Source: Gorsachius magnificus (taxonomy: Eukaryota; Chordata; Aves; Pelecaniformes; Ardeidae). From it: a stretch of 64,000 nt of DNA. The notes beneath the pieces are model-generated. The model searched no databases. It had not been told where the DNA came from and saw only the letters and a program-made list of their open reading frames with translations. The translations under genes were made by a program, and so were the position numbers. The stretch covers positions 310,001-374,000 of the forward strand of contig CM067106.1 in assembly GCA_034008185.1 (NCBI GenBank). The letters are read 5' to 3'. Numbering within the stretch: position 1 is the stretch's first letter; every line of letters starts with the position of its first letter. This document shows positions 51,880 to 63,725 of the stretch, piece by piece.

Positions 51880-52600
51880 CGTGTGACCGTCCCGGCATGG
51901 ACACGTCCCTTGGGACATGGTGTCACCATCCTGGCATGGACACGGCCATGTGTCACCATACTGGCATGAACACGTCCTCCTGGGCTACATGTCACCATCC
52001 ATGGATGTGTCCCCTCATGCCACATGCCACCGTCCATGACATGTCCCCCCATGCCACCATCCATGGACATGTCCCCCCATGCTTCCTGATGTGTCCCCCC
52101 CTGTCACTCTCCATGACGTGTCCCCCCCATGCCACCATCCATGGACATGTCCCCCCATGTCACCTCCATGACGTGTCCCCCCCATGCCACCATCCATGGA
52201 TGTGTGCCCCCATGTCATCGTCCCATCATGCCACATGTCACCATCCATGGAGTGTCCCCCCATGCCACATCCCCTCTGGATGTGTCCCCCCATGCCACAG
52301 TCCCCCTCCATGGACGTGTCCCCCATGTCACCGTCCCCTCATGGACATGTCCCCCCCATGCCGCATGTCATCATCCATGGATGTGTCCCCTCATGCCACA
52401 CGCCACTGTCCATGACGTGTCCCCCCGCACCATCCATGGCATGTCCCCCCCCCACCCTCCATGGACATGCCCCCCATGTCACCATCCATGGACATGTCCC
52501 CCCCATGCCACCCTCCATGGACATGTCCCCCCATGCCACCCTCCATGACGTGTCCCCCCCATGCCACCCTCCATGGACGTGTCCCCTCGCGTCACCGTCC
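51880..52600. repeat. Minisatellite between CYP4F22 and MCOLN1, about 31-bp unit
   Basis: More than 20 imperfect units of CATGCCACCATCCATGGACA and TGTCCCCCC, with ATGACGTGTCCCC variants. It forms almost the whole intergenic spacer. Confidence 0.92.
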
Positions 52601-52639
52601 TGGCCCAGCCAGGGGAGCGGGAGGGGGGGCGGAACGAGG

Positions 52640-52822
52640 CCGGTGGGTGGGCGTGGCCAAACACAACCAGTGGGCGTGGCTTTACCAGTCAATGGGCGTG
52701 ATTACAGCATACACTGGGCGTGGCCACGCCCACCCCGAGCCATTGGTGGGCGGGGCTACGGGTAAAGGACCAGGGTTTCCGGTCACGTGGGCGGGCGGCT
52801 GAAGCCGCGCTGGGGCGGCGCC
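52640..52822 (+). promoter_or_regulatory. MCOLN1: MCOLN1 proximal promoter with GC boxes, CCAAT box and CLEAR-like E-box
   Basis: Four GGGCGTGG boxes lie at 52,647-52,735, followed by an inverted CCAAT (CATTGG, 52,741-52,746) joined to GGGCGGGGC. GGTCACGTGGG lies at 52,781-52,791, about 31-41 bp upstream of the ATG (52,823). GTCACGTG is the core of the CLEAR element bound by TFEB/TFE3, and mammalian MCOLN1 is a known member of that lysosomal network. No TATA box is seen, which fits a GC-box promoter. Confidence 0.7.
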
Positions 52823-55800
52823 ATGGCGGCCCGTCGGGTCCCGCGCCCCCCCCCTCTTTCCCCCCCCCTCTTCCCCCCCCCTCTTTCCCCCCCCCTCTTC
52901 CCCCCTCTTCCCCCCCCCTCTTTCCCCCCCCCTCCGCCCTCCCTCCTCCTCCTCAGCCTCCGGTTCCCGCTCGTTAACGGCCGTTTCCCCTCAGAAACGG
53001 AGCGGTTGCTGGGCCGCAGCCCGGGTTACGGCACGACGGAGTCTCCGGTAGTGGCGGAGGAAGAAGAGCTTCGCCGTCGCCTCAAATATTTTTTCATGAG
53101 CCCCTGCGATAAATACCGGGCTCGGGGGAGGCGACCCGTGAAGTTAGGGCTGCAGTTGGCCAAGATCCTCCTTGTCACCGTCCAGGTGTGGCGACAACGG
53201 GGACGACGGGGAGGGGTGGCCCGGGGGGGGGGGGGGGGGCGGGACATGGGGTCACCGGGGAGGGGTGGCCTGGAACATGGGGACACCGGGGGGGAGTGGC
53301 CATGGGGGGGTGGCCTGGGACATGGGGACACTGGCAAGGGGTGGCTTTGGGGGGGATCCCAGTACCTGGGGACACTGGGGAGGGGTGGCCTGCGACATGG
53401 GGACACCGAGGGGGGTGGCCCTGAGGGTGTCCCGGGACATGGAGACACGGGGGGGTGGCCCTGGGGGTGTCCCGGGACCTGGGGACACTGGGAGGGGTGG
53501 CCTGTGGCCTTGGAGGTGGCCCGGGACATGGGGACACCAGAGAGGGGTGGCTTTGGGGATGACCTGGGACATGGGGACACCGAGGGGGGTGGGCCCTGAG
53601 GGTGTCCGGGGACATGGGGACACGGGAGAGGGGTGGCCTGGGACATGAGGACACTGGCAAGGGTTGGCTATGGGGAGGTGGCCTGGGACATGGGGACACC
53701 GGAGAGGGGTGGCCTTGGGGGTGTCCGGGGACATGGGGACACCGGGAGAGGTGTCCTGGGACCTGGGGACACTGGAGAGGGGGCATGGGGGGTTCTGGGA
53801 ACATGGGACACTGGGGAGAGGAACCGGGGCCTGGGGGGCAATTGGCATGGGGATACTTGGGGACAGTGGGGGACTCAGGAGCGGTCCTCGGGGAATGGGG
53901 GGGGGGGCATCTTTTGGGGTTACCCTGGTGACACATCCTTGGGGTCTGGGTGTCTCAGGTGGGTGATGCTGAGGTGCCCTAGAAAAGCGGGGGGGGCGCA
54001 GAAAGGACAACCCCCCCAGGGTGTCACCGGCTCCCGGATGGGCACCAGGCTCCATCCCAGCGTGGGAAAATCCCTTGGGAGCTGCCAGGCTGCAGTCACA
54101 AGGTGCGGAGGAAGCAGCCGGCATGTGACACCCCCCTGCCGGCGAGGAAAATTGGGGTGCGGGGGGCCTTGACCCCCCTTTTTCCCTGCCAGCACCCCAC
54201 CTTGGCAGGCAGCAGCTCCCAGCTCCGGTGTTGTCCTGGGTGTTCCTCCCCCACCCCACCCAAAACCGGTGACAGAAGAGCAGGGTCCGCTCTGCCGTCA
54301 TGTTCCCGGGGTGTTTGGTGACACCGGGGGGGGTACACGTCCCCAAGGCCATCATCCTCCCCCTGTGTGGGGGTGGGAGAGGAGCTTTGCCAGAGGAAAA
54401 CAGGCACTTTAAGAGGTTTTGGGGCACCCCAGGTGGAATTGGGGACAACCTCGGGGACGTGCTTGTTGGCCCTTGTCTTCTTGAGGTCACCCAAGTGTAG
54501 GGTGATGGTGTTTTGCCTCCCACCACCGGTTTTGGGGCGGAACGGCTGCGTTTTTTTGGGCCGTGGCATCGTTGTTTATGGAGCTGCCAGGGCAAGGGGT
54601 TTAATCGCGGCGTCCTTCTGTCCCTCAGCTCATCCTCTTTGGCCTCAGCAACCAGATGGTGGTGACGTTCAAGGAGGAGAACACCATCGCCTTCAAACAC
54701 CTCTTCCTGAAGGACTACGTGGACGGCGCGGACGAGACTTACGCTGTCTACACGCAACGTGACCTCTACGACCGCATGTTTTACGCCGTGGAGAAGGTGA
54801 GATCCCCATGGGCGGCGGGGATGGGACCACGGAGGTGGCTTGGGGACCGCGGAGGTGGCTCGGGGTCACATCCAACTGTTGAGGGCATCTCCTTTCTCCA
54901 GTACTTGGCCATTCCCAACGAGACCATCGGCCGCTACGCCTACGTGCGGGTGGAGAGCGGAGGGAATCAGTCGGCCCTCATGCTGTGCCAGCAGTATTAC
55001 CGGAAAGGACGCATCGATCCGGCCAACGACACCTTCAACATCGACCCCAAGATTGTCACGGGTGAGGTTTTTTTGGGGGGAGACGGTGGGGGTTGAGGTC
55101 GTTTGTCCCGCAGCCCAGCACGGGGTCCCGGGGTGGTTTTTTGTCCTCGTTTTTGGGTTTGAGTGGATCCCGAGGGGTCAGCGCGGTGCCTCGGGCTTCC
55201 CTGAAAGGCGCTTTTCCCTCCCTGCAGACTGCCTGGGAGTGGATCCCGAGGACCCGCAGCCTCTACCCCCCGAATTTGACCGCAGCTACAAGAACTTCAC
55301 CCTCAAATTTCACAAGTAAATTGCCGGCGCCTTCCCCGCAACCCTGGGGGGGTTGTCCCAACGTTTGGGCGCTGGGGACATCCCATCGGCGCAAGGGGAT
55401 GAAACGGCAACCCCAACCAACGCGGGGACTTCCTCACGTTGAAGCCCACTGCCGGGATGGAAACACCCCCCCCACACACACCTCTCCCCGGTGGTTTTAA
55501 AAACCACTCGTGGGACAGAAACAACCCCCACCACCATCTCCTTGTGCCGTGGGAGATGTGAAACCGGTGAGGTTGCACAACGAAGCAGCTGCTTTCCAGC
55601 TCCAGCGGCACCGAGACTGTTCTGCAATGCCTGCCTCGGGGGTTGTTTTGGGGTTTTTTTTTTGGGTTTTTTTTGTTTTTTTTTTTTCCCTTCCCCAAAA
55701 CCCTCCGCTGGCTTTTGGCAGCGTTCCGCTGGCCCGTGGCCAATCCCTTGCGGTTGGGGGCACATTATCAGCTCCGTCTTCTTTGCTGGTGCTGGCTGAG

Positions 55801-58800
55801 AGATGGGGGTGTAGCTTGCGGCACCGTTTCTTCCAGAGGGTCCAAACCTCCCCCCTTGAAGGAAAATTCACCCAAAATTCGTGTTTTGGCAGCAGTTTGC
55901 TCCTCTGAAGCTGGAGACACCCTTTCCCGGGGGTGTACGTAACCCTGAGGAAGGGGGTTACCCCCTCTCTGTCGGTTGTTTGACTCAGCGCCGTGTTTTG
56001 GAGGTTTTGAGGGGGGGGAGTTGAGTGTGCTGAGGCACCCCAGACAATTAACGAGGGTTAACGAACGTCCCCCTTCCCGCAGACTCATCAACGTCACCAT
56101 TCAATTCAAGCTGAAAGCCATCAACATCCAAACCATCATCAACAACGAGATCCCTGACTGCTACACCTTCACCATCACCGTGAGTGCGTTGGCATCGCTC
56201 TCCACCTCGGGGTGACCACAAACCCTGGTGGGGACCGGGTAGAGGTGGGCGGCGCGGCACGCCAGGAGCTGCCACCCAATTTTTTTTTTTCCGGGACGTA
56301 ACCGTTCCCCCTTTTCTCCTCAGATCACGTTCGACAACAAGGCGCACAGCGGCCGGGTGAAAATTCACCTCGACAACCGGGCTGACATCAAGGAGTGCAA
56401 AGATCCCAGCGTCTTCGGACGAGGTAGGAGCCGCCAGGCCGTGACAAAAGGTGGCATCTGTCCCCAATGGGTGACAAAAGGACCTTGGCGGGGTGGGGGT
56501 GGGGGCTGAGGGTGCTTCTGGGTGGCTGTCTCCCCCCGTTAAGAAGAAACCCCCGCCTGTCTTGCAGGTGACAACTCCTTCCGCCTCTTCTTCGATGTCA
56601 TCGTCATCGTCGTCTGCTCGCTCTCCTTCATCCTCTGCGCTCGCTCCATCATCCGGGGCCTGATGCTGCAGCACGTGAGCTCTAGCTACCCCCCCACGTC
56701 CCCTGTCCCCCCCCCCCTCAGCATAACCGCTGGGGACGGACAGAGCTGCCACCAGGACACCGTTCACGGTGTTGGTGGCTTTCAAGGGAGGTCCCTTTCC
56801 CCAACGGGAATGCTCAGTCAAAGCTGTGGGTGCTGCGGGATGGCCAAAACTCTGCGGGTGATGGATAAAGGACCCCCCATTTTTAAATTTTTTTTTTCTT
56901 CCCGCCCAGGAATTCAGCAGGTTCTTCCAGCACCGTTACAACCAGAACGTCTGCTTGTCGGACCGCATGGAATTCCTCAACGGTTGGTACATCCTCCTGG
57001 TGATCAGCGACGTCCTCACCGTCTTGGGAACCATCATGAAGATCGGCATCGAGTCCAAGGTCGGCAGGGGAGCTGAGCCGGAGGTTTTGCAGATCTTGGG
57101 GGGGCCGCTGGTGTCCCCATGCTCCGAGGAGGGGACATTCCTGTGTCCCAGGCCATGAAAACGGCTTCTCCTGGGCGCTGGCAGTGCGTTGTTTGCCCCT
57201 GGTGAAGCTGTCCCGGAGCCCTGTCAGCGGGTTAGGGGACAGGCGTCGCTCCGGAGGGGTTCACAGAGAAGGGGACCTGGCCTGGGTGGGACCTCAGAGT
57301 CCCCCTGTCCCCTTTGGGACAGGGAGATGGCAACAAAGGGACAGGCAGGGTCCTTCCTGGTTTGTGACCACCGGGATTTCACTCGCCGCTAGCTTGTGGC
57401 CAGCGCAGAGGGTTGTTAGGGCTTCAGGGGACGACGGCGTTGGGGACTTGGGGGATGACGCTGGCCGTGTCCCAAGCCCGTGATGCCTCTGTCCCTGCAG
57501 AACTTTGCCAGCTACGATGTCTGCAGCATCCTCCTGGGCACCTCCACGCTGCTGGTTTGGGTCGGGGTCATTCGCTACCTCACCTTCTTCCAGAAATACA
57601 ACGTGAGTGACACCGGGGAGGTGACGATTTCCAGGCCTGCTTGTCCCCAAGGTCCCCATCCTGCTCTGCCAGGGACCTCGGGGTCGCACAGGGGGGTGCT
57701 TTAATTGCTGTTGGGTCCCTTCCCGCCGGCGCCCTCGGCGGAAGACGGGGATTAATCCCGACTGGTTTTTCCCCCACCAGATCCTCATCGTCACGCTACG
57801 GGTGGCCCTCCCCAACGTCATCCGCTTCTGCTGCTGCGTGGCCGTCATCTACCTGGGCTACTGCTTCTGCGGCTGGATCGTGCTGGGCCCCTACCACGTC
57901 AAGGTGCCCGCTCCGCTCGCGGACTTGGGACTCCGGGTGATTCCCCGCAGTCGGATTTGGGAGGAGATGGTTACTTTTGGTAAAGGGGAAAGAAAGAAGC
58001 TTTCCGCAAGATTTTATTTCTTGTGGATAAAACTTAACCAACCTGACAGAATCAGGGGACTATCGTCTGCCTGTTTCAGAGGAAGTTATGGGATAAAGGG
58101 AAGTAATCAAGTTTCTTGAGGGAAATGTACAATAAAATTACCAAGATAAATAACCGGAGATAGATTTCTCTAACTACGTCCATCTTATAGACAGAACAAG
58201 AAAATTCCAAAACTAAATCAATAGTTTCTCTAACTTTTTTTGACAGAGATAACTATGTTCAGGCAATTTGCCATCACGCCAGTTTTATACTGTTGTAGCA
58301 AATAAAAGGTATAAGTTCTGGTTTGTAAAATAACTTAATAGCCTCTCTCTGAAGCATTTATTATTTTTTTTTTTGACTTGTGTTGTCTAGATCAGTAGAC
58401 ACCAAGCCCCTAAGTGCTAATAGGAAGCGAAAACATTATGCATAATACAACGTACAATTTAAAAAAAAAAAAAAAAAAAGAAAATCCTGGTTCAGATAAA
58501 TAGGTAAGGATAGGATGGGCTATGAAAACTTGACTATAATATATAAAATGAATATATAGTTTTCCAGGTTGGTAACAAGGCAAGTTGGTTGTGAATCTTC
58601 TGCTGACATGCTCAAGCCTATAAGAATCATTTATTTGTGTGATGAGATTATTTTTTTTATGAGGCGCTTTTTTTTTTTTTTCCCCCAGTTTACTCCTTAA
58701 TTTTTTTTTTTTATCTCTGTCTAAATCTTCCTGAGAAACAAAACCGATTTAACGAGATAAGGTGATATGAGAGAAAACTGGGTGGCCATGTGTGCCCTGA

Positions 58801-59230
58801 AATGAAGACATCCTTTTTTTTTTTTTTTTTTTTTTTTAATTTTAAGTTATCTGCTTGAAGTCCCCCATGGGCACCCTTGTTTCTCATGGGTGCCGGGGTG
58901 GTGTTTGGGAGCATCCCAGCCGGGCGGTGGGAAGGGACGAGCCGTTGCGGTTGGGAGCCAACTTTTTGTCACCTCCCCATCCCAGTTCCGATCCCTTTCC
59001 ATGGTCTCCGAGTGCCTCTTCTCCCTCATCAACGGCGACGACATGTTCGTTACCTTCGCCGAGATGCAACAGAACAGTTATTTGGTCTGGCTCTTCAGCC
59101 AGATCTACCTCTACACCTTCATCAGCCTCTTCATCTACATGGTCCTCAGCCTCTTCATCGCCCTCATCACCGGCTCCTACGAGACCATCAAGGTGAGGCC
59201 GGACCCTGGTGTTTAAGCAAAGCTTTGTGG

Positions 59231-59262
<32 letters not shown>

Positions 59263-59939
59263 GAAGGAAGGGGAGATCCTGCTTTCCCTTTGGGGATTCA
59301 GCTGCCCCGTCCCCTTTTCCCCGCAGCACCAATGCGAAGGCGAAGCGCCCGTCTCCCAACTCCACGCCTACATCGCCCAGTGCAAGGACAGCCCCAAATC
59401 GGGCAAGTACCGTCGCGATGGCGCCTCGTCCTGCTCCATCTTCTGCTGCTGCGAGCGGTGAGCGGGGCCGGGGGGGGGGGGGCGTTTTGGTGTGTGTGTG
59501 GGGGGGGTGCTTCTGGCTGACGGATCGGGCTCGGTGACCCCCCCGTTCCCTCCAACGTGCCGGGAGAGAGGAGGATTTACGGCCATTTATTCCTTCTGGC
59601 TCCTCGGACATGGTTGAGCACCCCCCCTCGCCCGTGTGGGTTGTGATTTCCAACCCCTCCCTGAGCGGCTGACCCCCAAAATGCCTCCACGCCCATGGGG
59701 ACCCCCCCCACGTGGGTATAACTGGGATACGTGGGCTCCCTGCCTCCCCCTTGTCGCTCCCCGCTTCATTCCGGGGCGTGCGGCGGGGGGGGGGGGGGCG
59801 TGTCTCCCTTTCGCTACGGCTGGGTCTTAATTCCAAAATCGAAGCCGCTTTCCCCAAATTCTTTGAATTCTGCCCCATCCACAAGCGCTGTCTCCCCCAC
59901 AGGGCCCCTCTGCAGGACAACGCGCTGCTGGTGAATTAA
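52823..59939 (+). CDS. MCOLN1: Mucolipin-1 (TRPML1), lysosomal cation channel (13-14 coding exons)
   Basis: A PI(3,5)P2-gated Ca2+/Fe2+ release channel of late endosomes and lysosomes. Exons are 52823-?, 52995-53185, 54629-54796, 54902-55061, 55228-55315, 56083-56179, 56324-56423, 56568-56674, 56910-57059, 57501-57602, 57781-57903, 58986-59192, 59327-59457 and 59903-59939 (TAA), in phase throughout. An N-terminal ETERLL dileucine sorting signal precedes TM1 ([16 protein letters not shown]) and a large luminal domain. TM2-TM6 follow, with the pore filter NGDDMF in the exon at 58986 and the last helix [17 protein letters not shown] palmitoylation-type cluster and a second dileucine (ALLVN) end the protein. 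It has about 556 residues if intron 1 is removed; I recall 580 for human. The N-terminus is unsettled: the C-rich tract after MAARR is open in frame and may be an unspliced or very short intron. No clear AATAAA was found after the stop. Confidence 0.97.
53215..53905. repeat. G-rich minisatellite in an MCOLN1 intron
   Basis: Repeated GGGACATGGGGACACCGG and GAGGGGTGGCC(T/C)(T/G)GGG blocks, about 35-60 bp per unit, between exons 52995-53185 and 54629-54796. Confidence 0.92.
57935..58850. other. AT-rich island inside an MCOLN1 intron
   Basis: After GC-rich exon 57781-57903, composition shifts abruptly near 57,960 to AT-rich sequence with several A or T runs (A runs near 58,460; T runs near 58,360, 58,670, 58,700 and 58,815). 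It returns to GC-rich near 58,860, just before exon 58986. No open frame, LTR, terminal repeat or known LINE end was recognised. It interrupts no exon. It could be an old inserted element, a segment with a different history, or a misplaced piece of assembly. Confidence 0.75.
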
Positions 59940-60330
59940 GGGACAACCCCTCGCTGCGGACCCTTGGGGACATGAGGGAGCGGTGCCCTGTGCTCCCCCC
60001 TGCGGCCCCCGAGCGCTTTTTAATTTATTTTATTGTCTGCTTTTATCGACTCGGGGCCCCAAAATAGGGGGGAGAGATGGCGGCCGTGTCCCCTGCACCC
60101 CTGGGGGGACGCTGGACCGGACGCTGCCGGCCACGTTTCTTTTTTTTGGCCTTGCTGCTCCCGATCCTGAACTGGTGCTGGGCGGCCCCTCAGGCCCTGC
60201 GCCCCCTCGGGTGTCTTTTGGGGGGGCTGGGGAGGGCTTGGAGCCCCTCTCACCCCACAGATCTCTTTTTGGGGGCTCAGCCTGGAGCCCTGCAACCCCT
60301 CGGTTGCGTCGGGGATGTGGCCGGAGCCTC
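59940..60330 (+). other. Probable MCOLN1 3' UTR and spacer
   Basis: Sequence after the TAA contains a short AT-rich patch (TTTTTAATTTATTTTATTG, 60,018-60,036), where the transcript could end, but no AATAAA. No coding content is recognised. Confidence 0.4.
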
Positions 60331-61095
60331 ATCCGAAAGCTCTCCGGTCCCCTGTCTGCCTCGGGGACGCATCCCTGTCCTTGTCCCCAAGCCCCACGGT
60401 CCCTTGGCCACATTGGGGACTCATCTCTGCCCTTGTCCCCAAGCCCCACGGTCCCTCGGCCACATCGGGCATTCGTCCCTGCCCTTGTCCCCAAGCCCCA
60501 CGGCCCCTTGGCCGCCTTGGGAACTGGGGTTTCCCCAACCCCCCCCCCTTCCAGGGGCGTCCCTGCCCTTGTCCCCAGCCCGGCCCTTGGCCCTGGGGAC
60601 TGTCCCTGCCCTTGTTCCTGAGCCCCACGTCCCTTGGTGGTGTCAGGGATGTGCCTGGGGCTTTGTCCCCGAGCCCCTCAGCCCCTTGGCCATGTCAGGG
60701 ACTTGTCACTGCCCTTGTCCCCAAGCCCCCAGCCCCTTGGCTGCGTCGGGGACTCATCCCTGCCCTTGTCCCCAAGCCCCACGGTCCCTTGGTGGTGTCA
60801 GGAATGTGCCTGGGACTTTGTTCCCGAGCCCACAGCCCCTTGGCCACATCGGGACTTGTCCCTGTCCTTGTCCCCAAGCCCTACGGTCCCCTGGCAGTGT
60901 CAGAGGCTTTGTCCCCGAGCCCCCGGCCCCTTGGCTGTGAGGGTCGCCCTGCCCTTTCCCCAAGCCAAGCAGCCTCTTGGCCCATTGGGAACTTTCCCTG
61001 CCCTTGTCCCCAAGCCAAGCAGCCCCTTGTCCCCATCGGGGACTTGTCCCTGCCCTTGTCCCCAAGCCAAGCAGCCCCTTGGCTGTGCTGGGGCT
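60330..61095. repeat. Minisatellite downstream of MCOLN1, about 57-bp unit, about 13 copies
   Basis: Units contain CCCTTGTCCCCAAGCCCCAC, GGTCCCTTGG and CACAT(C/T)GGG or TGTCAGGGA blocks. All three plus frames are open through parts of it because of composition. Confidence 0.92.
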
Positions 61096-61679
61096 CATCC
61101 CTGCACTCGCCCCGCTGACCCTGCCCACCCCCCGGCCGGGGAGCAACGGGGCCCTCGTCCCTGGCCCCGGGGGGCTGCGATTTGGGCACAGGGCCGGTGT
61201 CATCCTCCCCCCCCCCCGCCCCCCCCAAGCTGTTTACGCACCACGGGACGGGTCAAGGTCATGTTTTGTAACGGGAGGAGCAGCTGCTCCCAGCTGGAGC
61301 GGGGCCAGCAGCCGCTTGCACCAGGCACCGCTGCCTCCGCCTGCCTTCCCAGCCCCCGCCCCCCCCAAAAAAGGCCAAATTTAACCCCAAATCGAGAGCC
61401 AGCCGGTGGTGGGGGTAGCCAGCGCTGCTTTTAATGCCAATTTTCATTCATGGAGTGAGTTGTGGCTGGTCTCAGCTCATGGGGGGGGGGGGCGTTGCTC
61501 GCCCTGGGTTTTGCTCCCTGGTTTGGGGTCCGGGGGGGTGCCAGCACCTTGGGGTGCCCATGGGGACAGGGGTGGTGATGGGGCTGTGGTGCTGAGATCC
61601 TGGGCTGGTAGGGGGCTGTACCGGGGGATGTGGGACAGGGTGCGCGGGCCATGGTAGCTGTCCCCTGGGGGGTTGGGGG

Positions 61680-62115
61680 ACGGTGCAGCGGGCTGGGTGC
61701 TGTCACCCTGGGGGGTGGGGCATGGTGGAGCGGGCAGTGACATGGGGTTGGGAGGTGGCAGCGGGCATGGGTGTGTCCCCAGGGGGTTGGGCAGCTGCAG
61801 CGGCCATGGTCGTCACCCTGGGGGGGTGGGACGGTGCAGCGGGGCATGGGTGCGTACCCAGGGGGGGGGGGTGGCGGCGGGGCCATGGGTGCTGTCACCC
61901 TGGGGTGCCCATGGGGGAGGACAGGGCTGGCGGCGGGGCCATGGGTGCCCATGTTGGGGACAGGACTGGCAGCGGGGCCATGGCCGCGCACCCTGGGGGG
62001 GTTGTGGGGACAGGGGTGGCAGCGGGGCCATGGGTGCTGTCACCCTGGGGGGGGTGGGGACAGGGGTGGCAGCGGGGCCATGGGTGCTGTCACCCTGGGG
62101 TGCCCATGGGGGGAC
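61680..62115. repeat. Minisatellite, about 40-60-bp unit
   Basis: Repeated GGCAGCGGGGCCATGGGTGC and TGTCACCCTGGGG blocks, with a higher-order duplication near 61,900 and 62,100. Confidence 0.88.
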
Positions 62116-62199
62116 AGACCTGAAAGTGCTCCTCGATTCCCCCCCCTCCCCCCCCCTCCAGATTTGGGGTCCCTCCCCCATCACCCGGCCGCCCTCCCC

Positions 62200-62480
62200 T
62201 GCCACTCCCAAGATGGCGCCGGGGCGCGCACCGAGGCACCCACACGCCGGCGCCGTCGACCCGTGATGGCGTCGCCGCCGCGCCACACTCAAGATGGCGC
62301 CCCCCGCCTGGCTGCGCTCTAAGCCCTCTGGCCTGACCTTGCCAAGATGGCGGCGCCGCCGCGCCACACCCAAGATGGCGGCCCCACCACTGGCTGCGCT
62401 CTAAGCCCGCTGACCCGACCTTCCCAAGATGGCGCCGCCGCCGCGCCGCTCCGCCCGCCCCCCTGAGTGACGTCCGTGCG
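62200..62480 (+). promoter_or_regulatory. CpG-rich promoter-like block with five AAGATGGCG motifs and a CRE
   Basis: AAGATGGCG (YY1-type core) occurs at about 62,210, 62,291, 62,344, 62,372 and 62,426, all on the plus strand. TGACGTCC (CRE-like) lies at 62,468-62,475. Part of the block is a local duplication, with GGCTGCGCTCTAAGCCC in two copies about 83 bp apart. It most likely drives the plus-strand gene whose ATG is at 63,726, but no 5' UTR exon was traced. Confidence 0.6.
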
Positions 62481-62985
62481 GGGGGCCCCGGGGGGGGGCA
62501 GGCGTGAGTTTGGGGGGGCAGCGGAACCGCTCGGGGGGGGCGATACCACCCGGGGGGGCAGCGGTAGCCCTGGGGGGGGCAATATTAACTGGGGGAGGGG
62601 CAATAACGCCCGGGGGGGGAGTATTAACCCATGGGGGGGGGCGATATTAGCGTGGGAGGGGGCAATAAGGCCTGGGAGGGGGGCAGGGGGCAAAAGCAGC
62701 CGGGGGGGGTGATGGGGAGCAACGCTGGCTGGGGGGGGGGGTGTGTGTGCAGTTCCGGCTGGGGGGGGGCACAATTTGGGAGAGGGGGCACAAATTGGGG
62801 GCGGGCACAATTTGAGGCGGGGGGGGGGGGTGTTTGCCGGGGGGGGGGGGGGGGGATTGGGGGGGGGGGGGTAGTGGGGGAGGGGGGAATAGCTCGGGGG
62901 GAGGGGGAAGTTGTCACCCATGGAGGGGGGAAGTTGTCACCCATGGGGGGGGGGGGGGGGGGTGTTGTCACCCATGGGGGGTGGT
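62480..62985. repeat. G-run low-complexity tract
   Basis: About 500 bp of G runs (6-14 G) separated by short AAT, AGC, CAATA and TATTA spacers. It is a strong G-quadruplex candidate, and run lengths are likely to be unreliable in any assembly. Confidence 0.9.
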
Positions 62986-63389
62986 GGCACCCCAGGCCCC
63001 GGAGCCACCCTTGCTGCACACAGGGTGCCACAGGGCTCGGCTGTGTCGCCCTCCCCCCCCCCCATAATCCGTGGGGTGGCCTCGATGGCAGGGGGTGACA
63101 CGTGCCAGCCCCAGTGACGTCCCCCGCTTCGGTGCTCGGCCGATGCCACTGTCACCTCCCTGGGGTGTCCTTGGGAAGGGGGGGGCCCGGCACGCCCCCC
63201 TGGGGGGGACACACACACCCGACAGAGCGGGTGACACTGCCGCTCGGGGGGACACCCCCCCCCCCCATCGTGTGGCGGGGTGACATCGGTGACGGGTGAC
63301 AGCGGCCGGTGGCCTCGGTGCCGCCGTGACCAAAGCTGTCGCAACGGAGGGTTCCTGCCAGCGCTTCCTCTCCCCGCTGCGGAGGGGAC

Positions 63390-63395
63390 AATAAA
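63390..63395 (+). terminator. Isolated AATAAA followed by a GT-rich tract
   Basis: AATAAA followed within 20 bp by AAGGTGGGGTGGGGGTGGGG. It has the form of a polyadenylation site, but no coding exon upstream of it (60-63.4 kb) was recognised, so the transcript it would serve is unknown. Confidence 0.3.
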
Positions 63396-63725
63396 GTCCC
63401 CAAGGTGGGGTGGGGGTGGGGGGGGACACAATGACAACACGCTAAAGTCCCCTCCTGGCCACTCATTGTCCCCAAGCACCTTGGGGACACCCTGGGGACA
63501 CCGCTGGTCCCTACCGCACCCCATCACGCAGCAAATCGAGCCCAAACTCAACCCCCGGCGGAGTTTCCCGCCCCTTGCGGGGACGTCACCCTGTTGTCAC
63601 CGGTCTCTCGGTGGCCATCGTGGGTCCCCGTGTCACAAACCTTCCTTTTTTGTTGTTTTTTTTTTTTTTTGCCCGTTTTTCCCCTTTTTCGCAGGTTTTT
63701 GCATGGGCAGAGCCGCGCCGCGGCC

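Noticed and set aside
57935..58850. AT-rich island considered as an endogenous retroviral LTR
   Set aside because: No terminal TG...CA pair, flanking repeat, primer-binding site or coding remnant could be seen.
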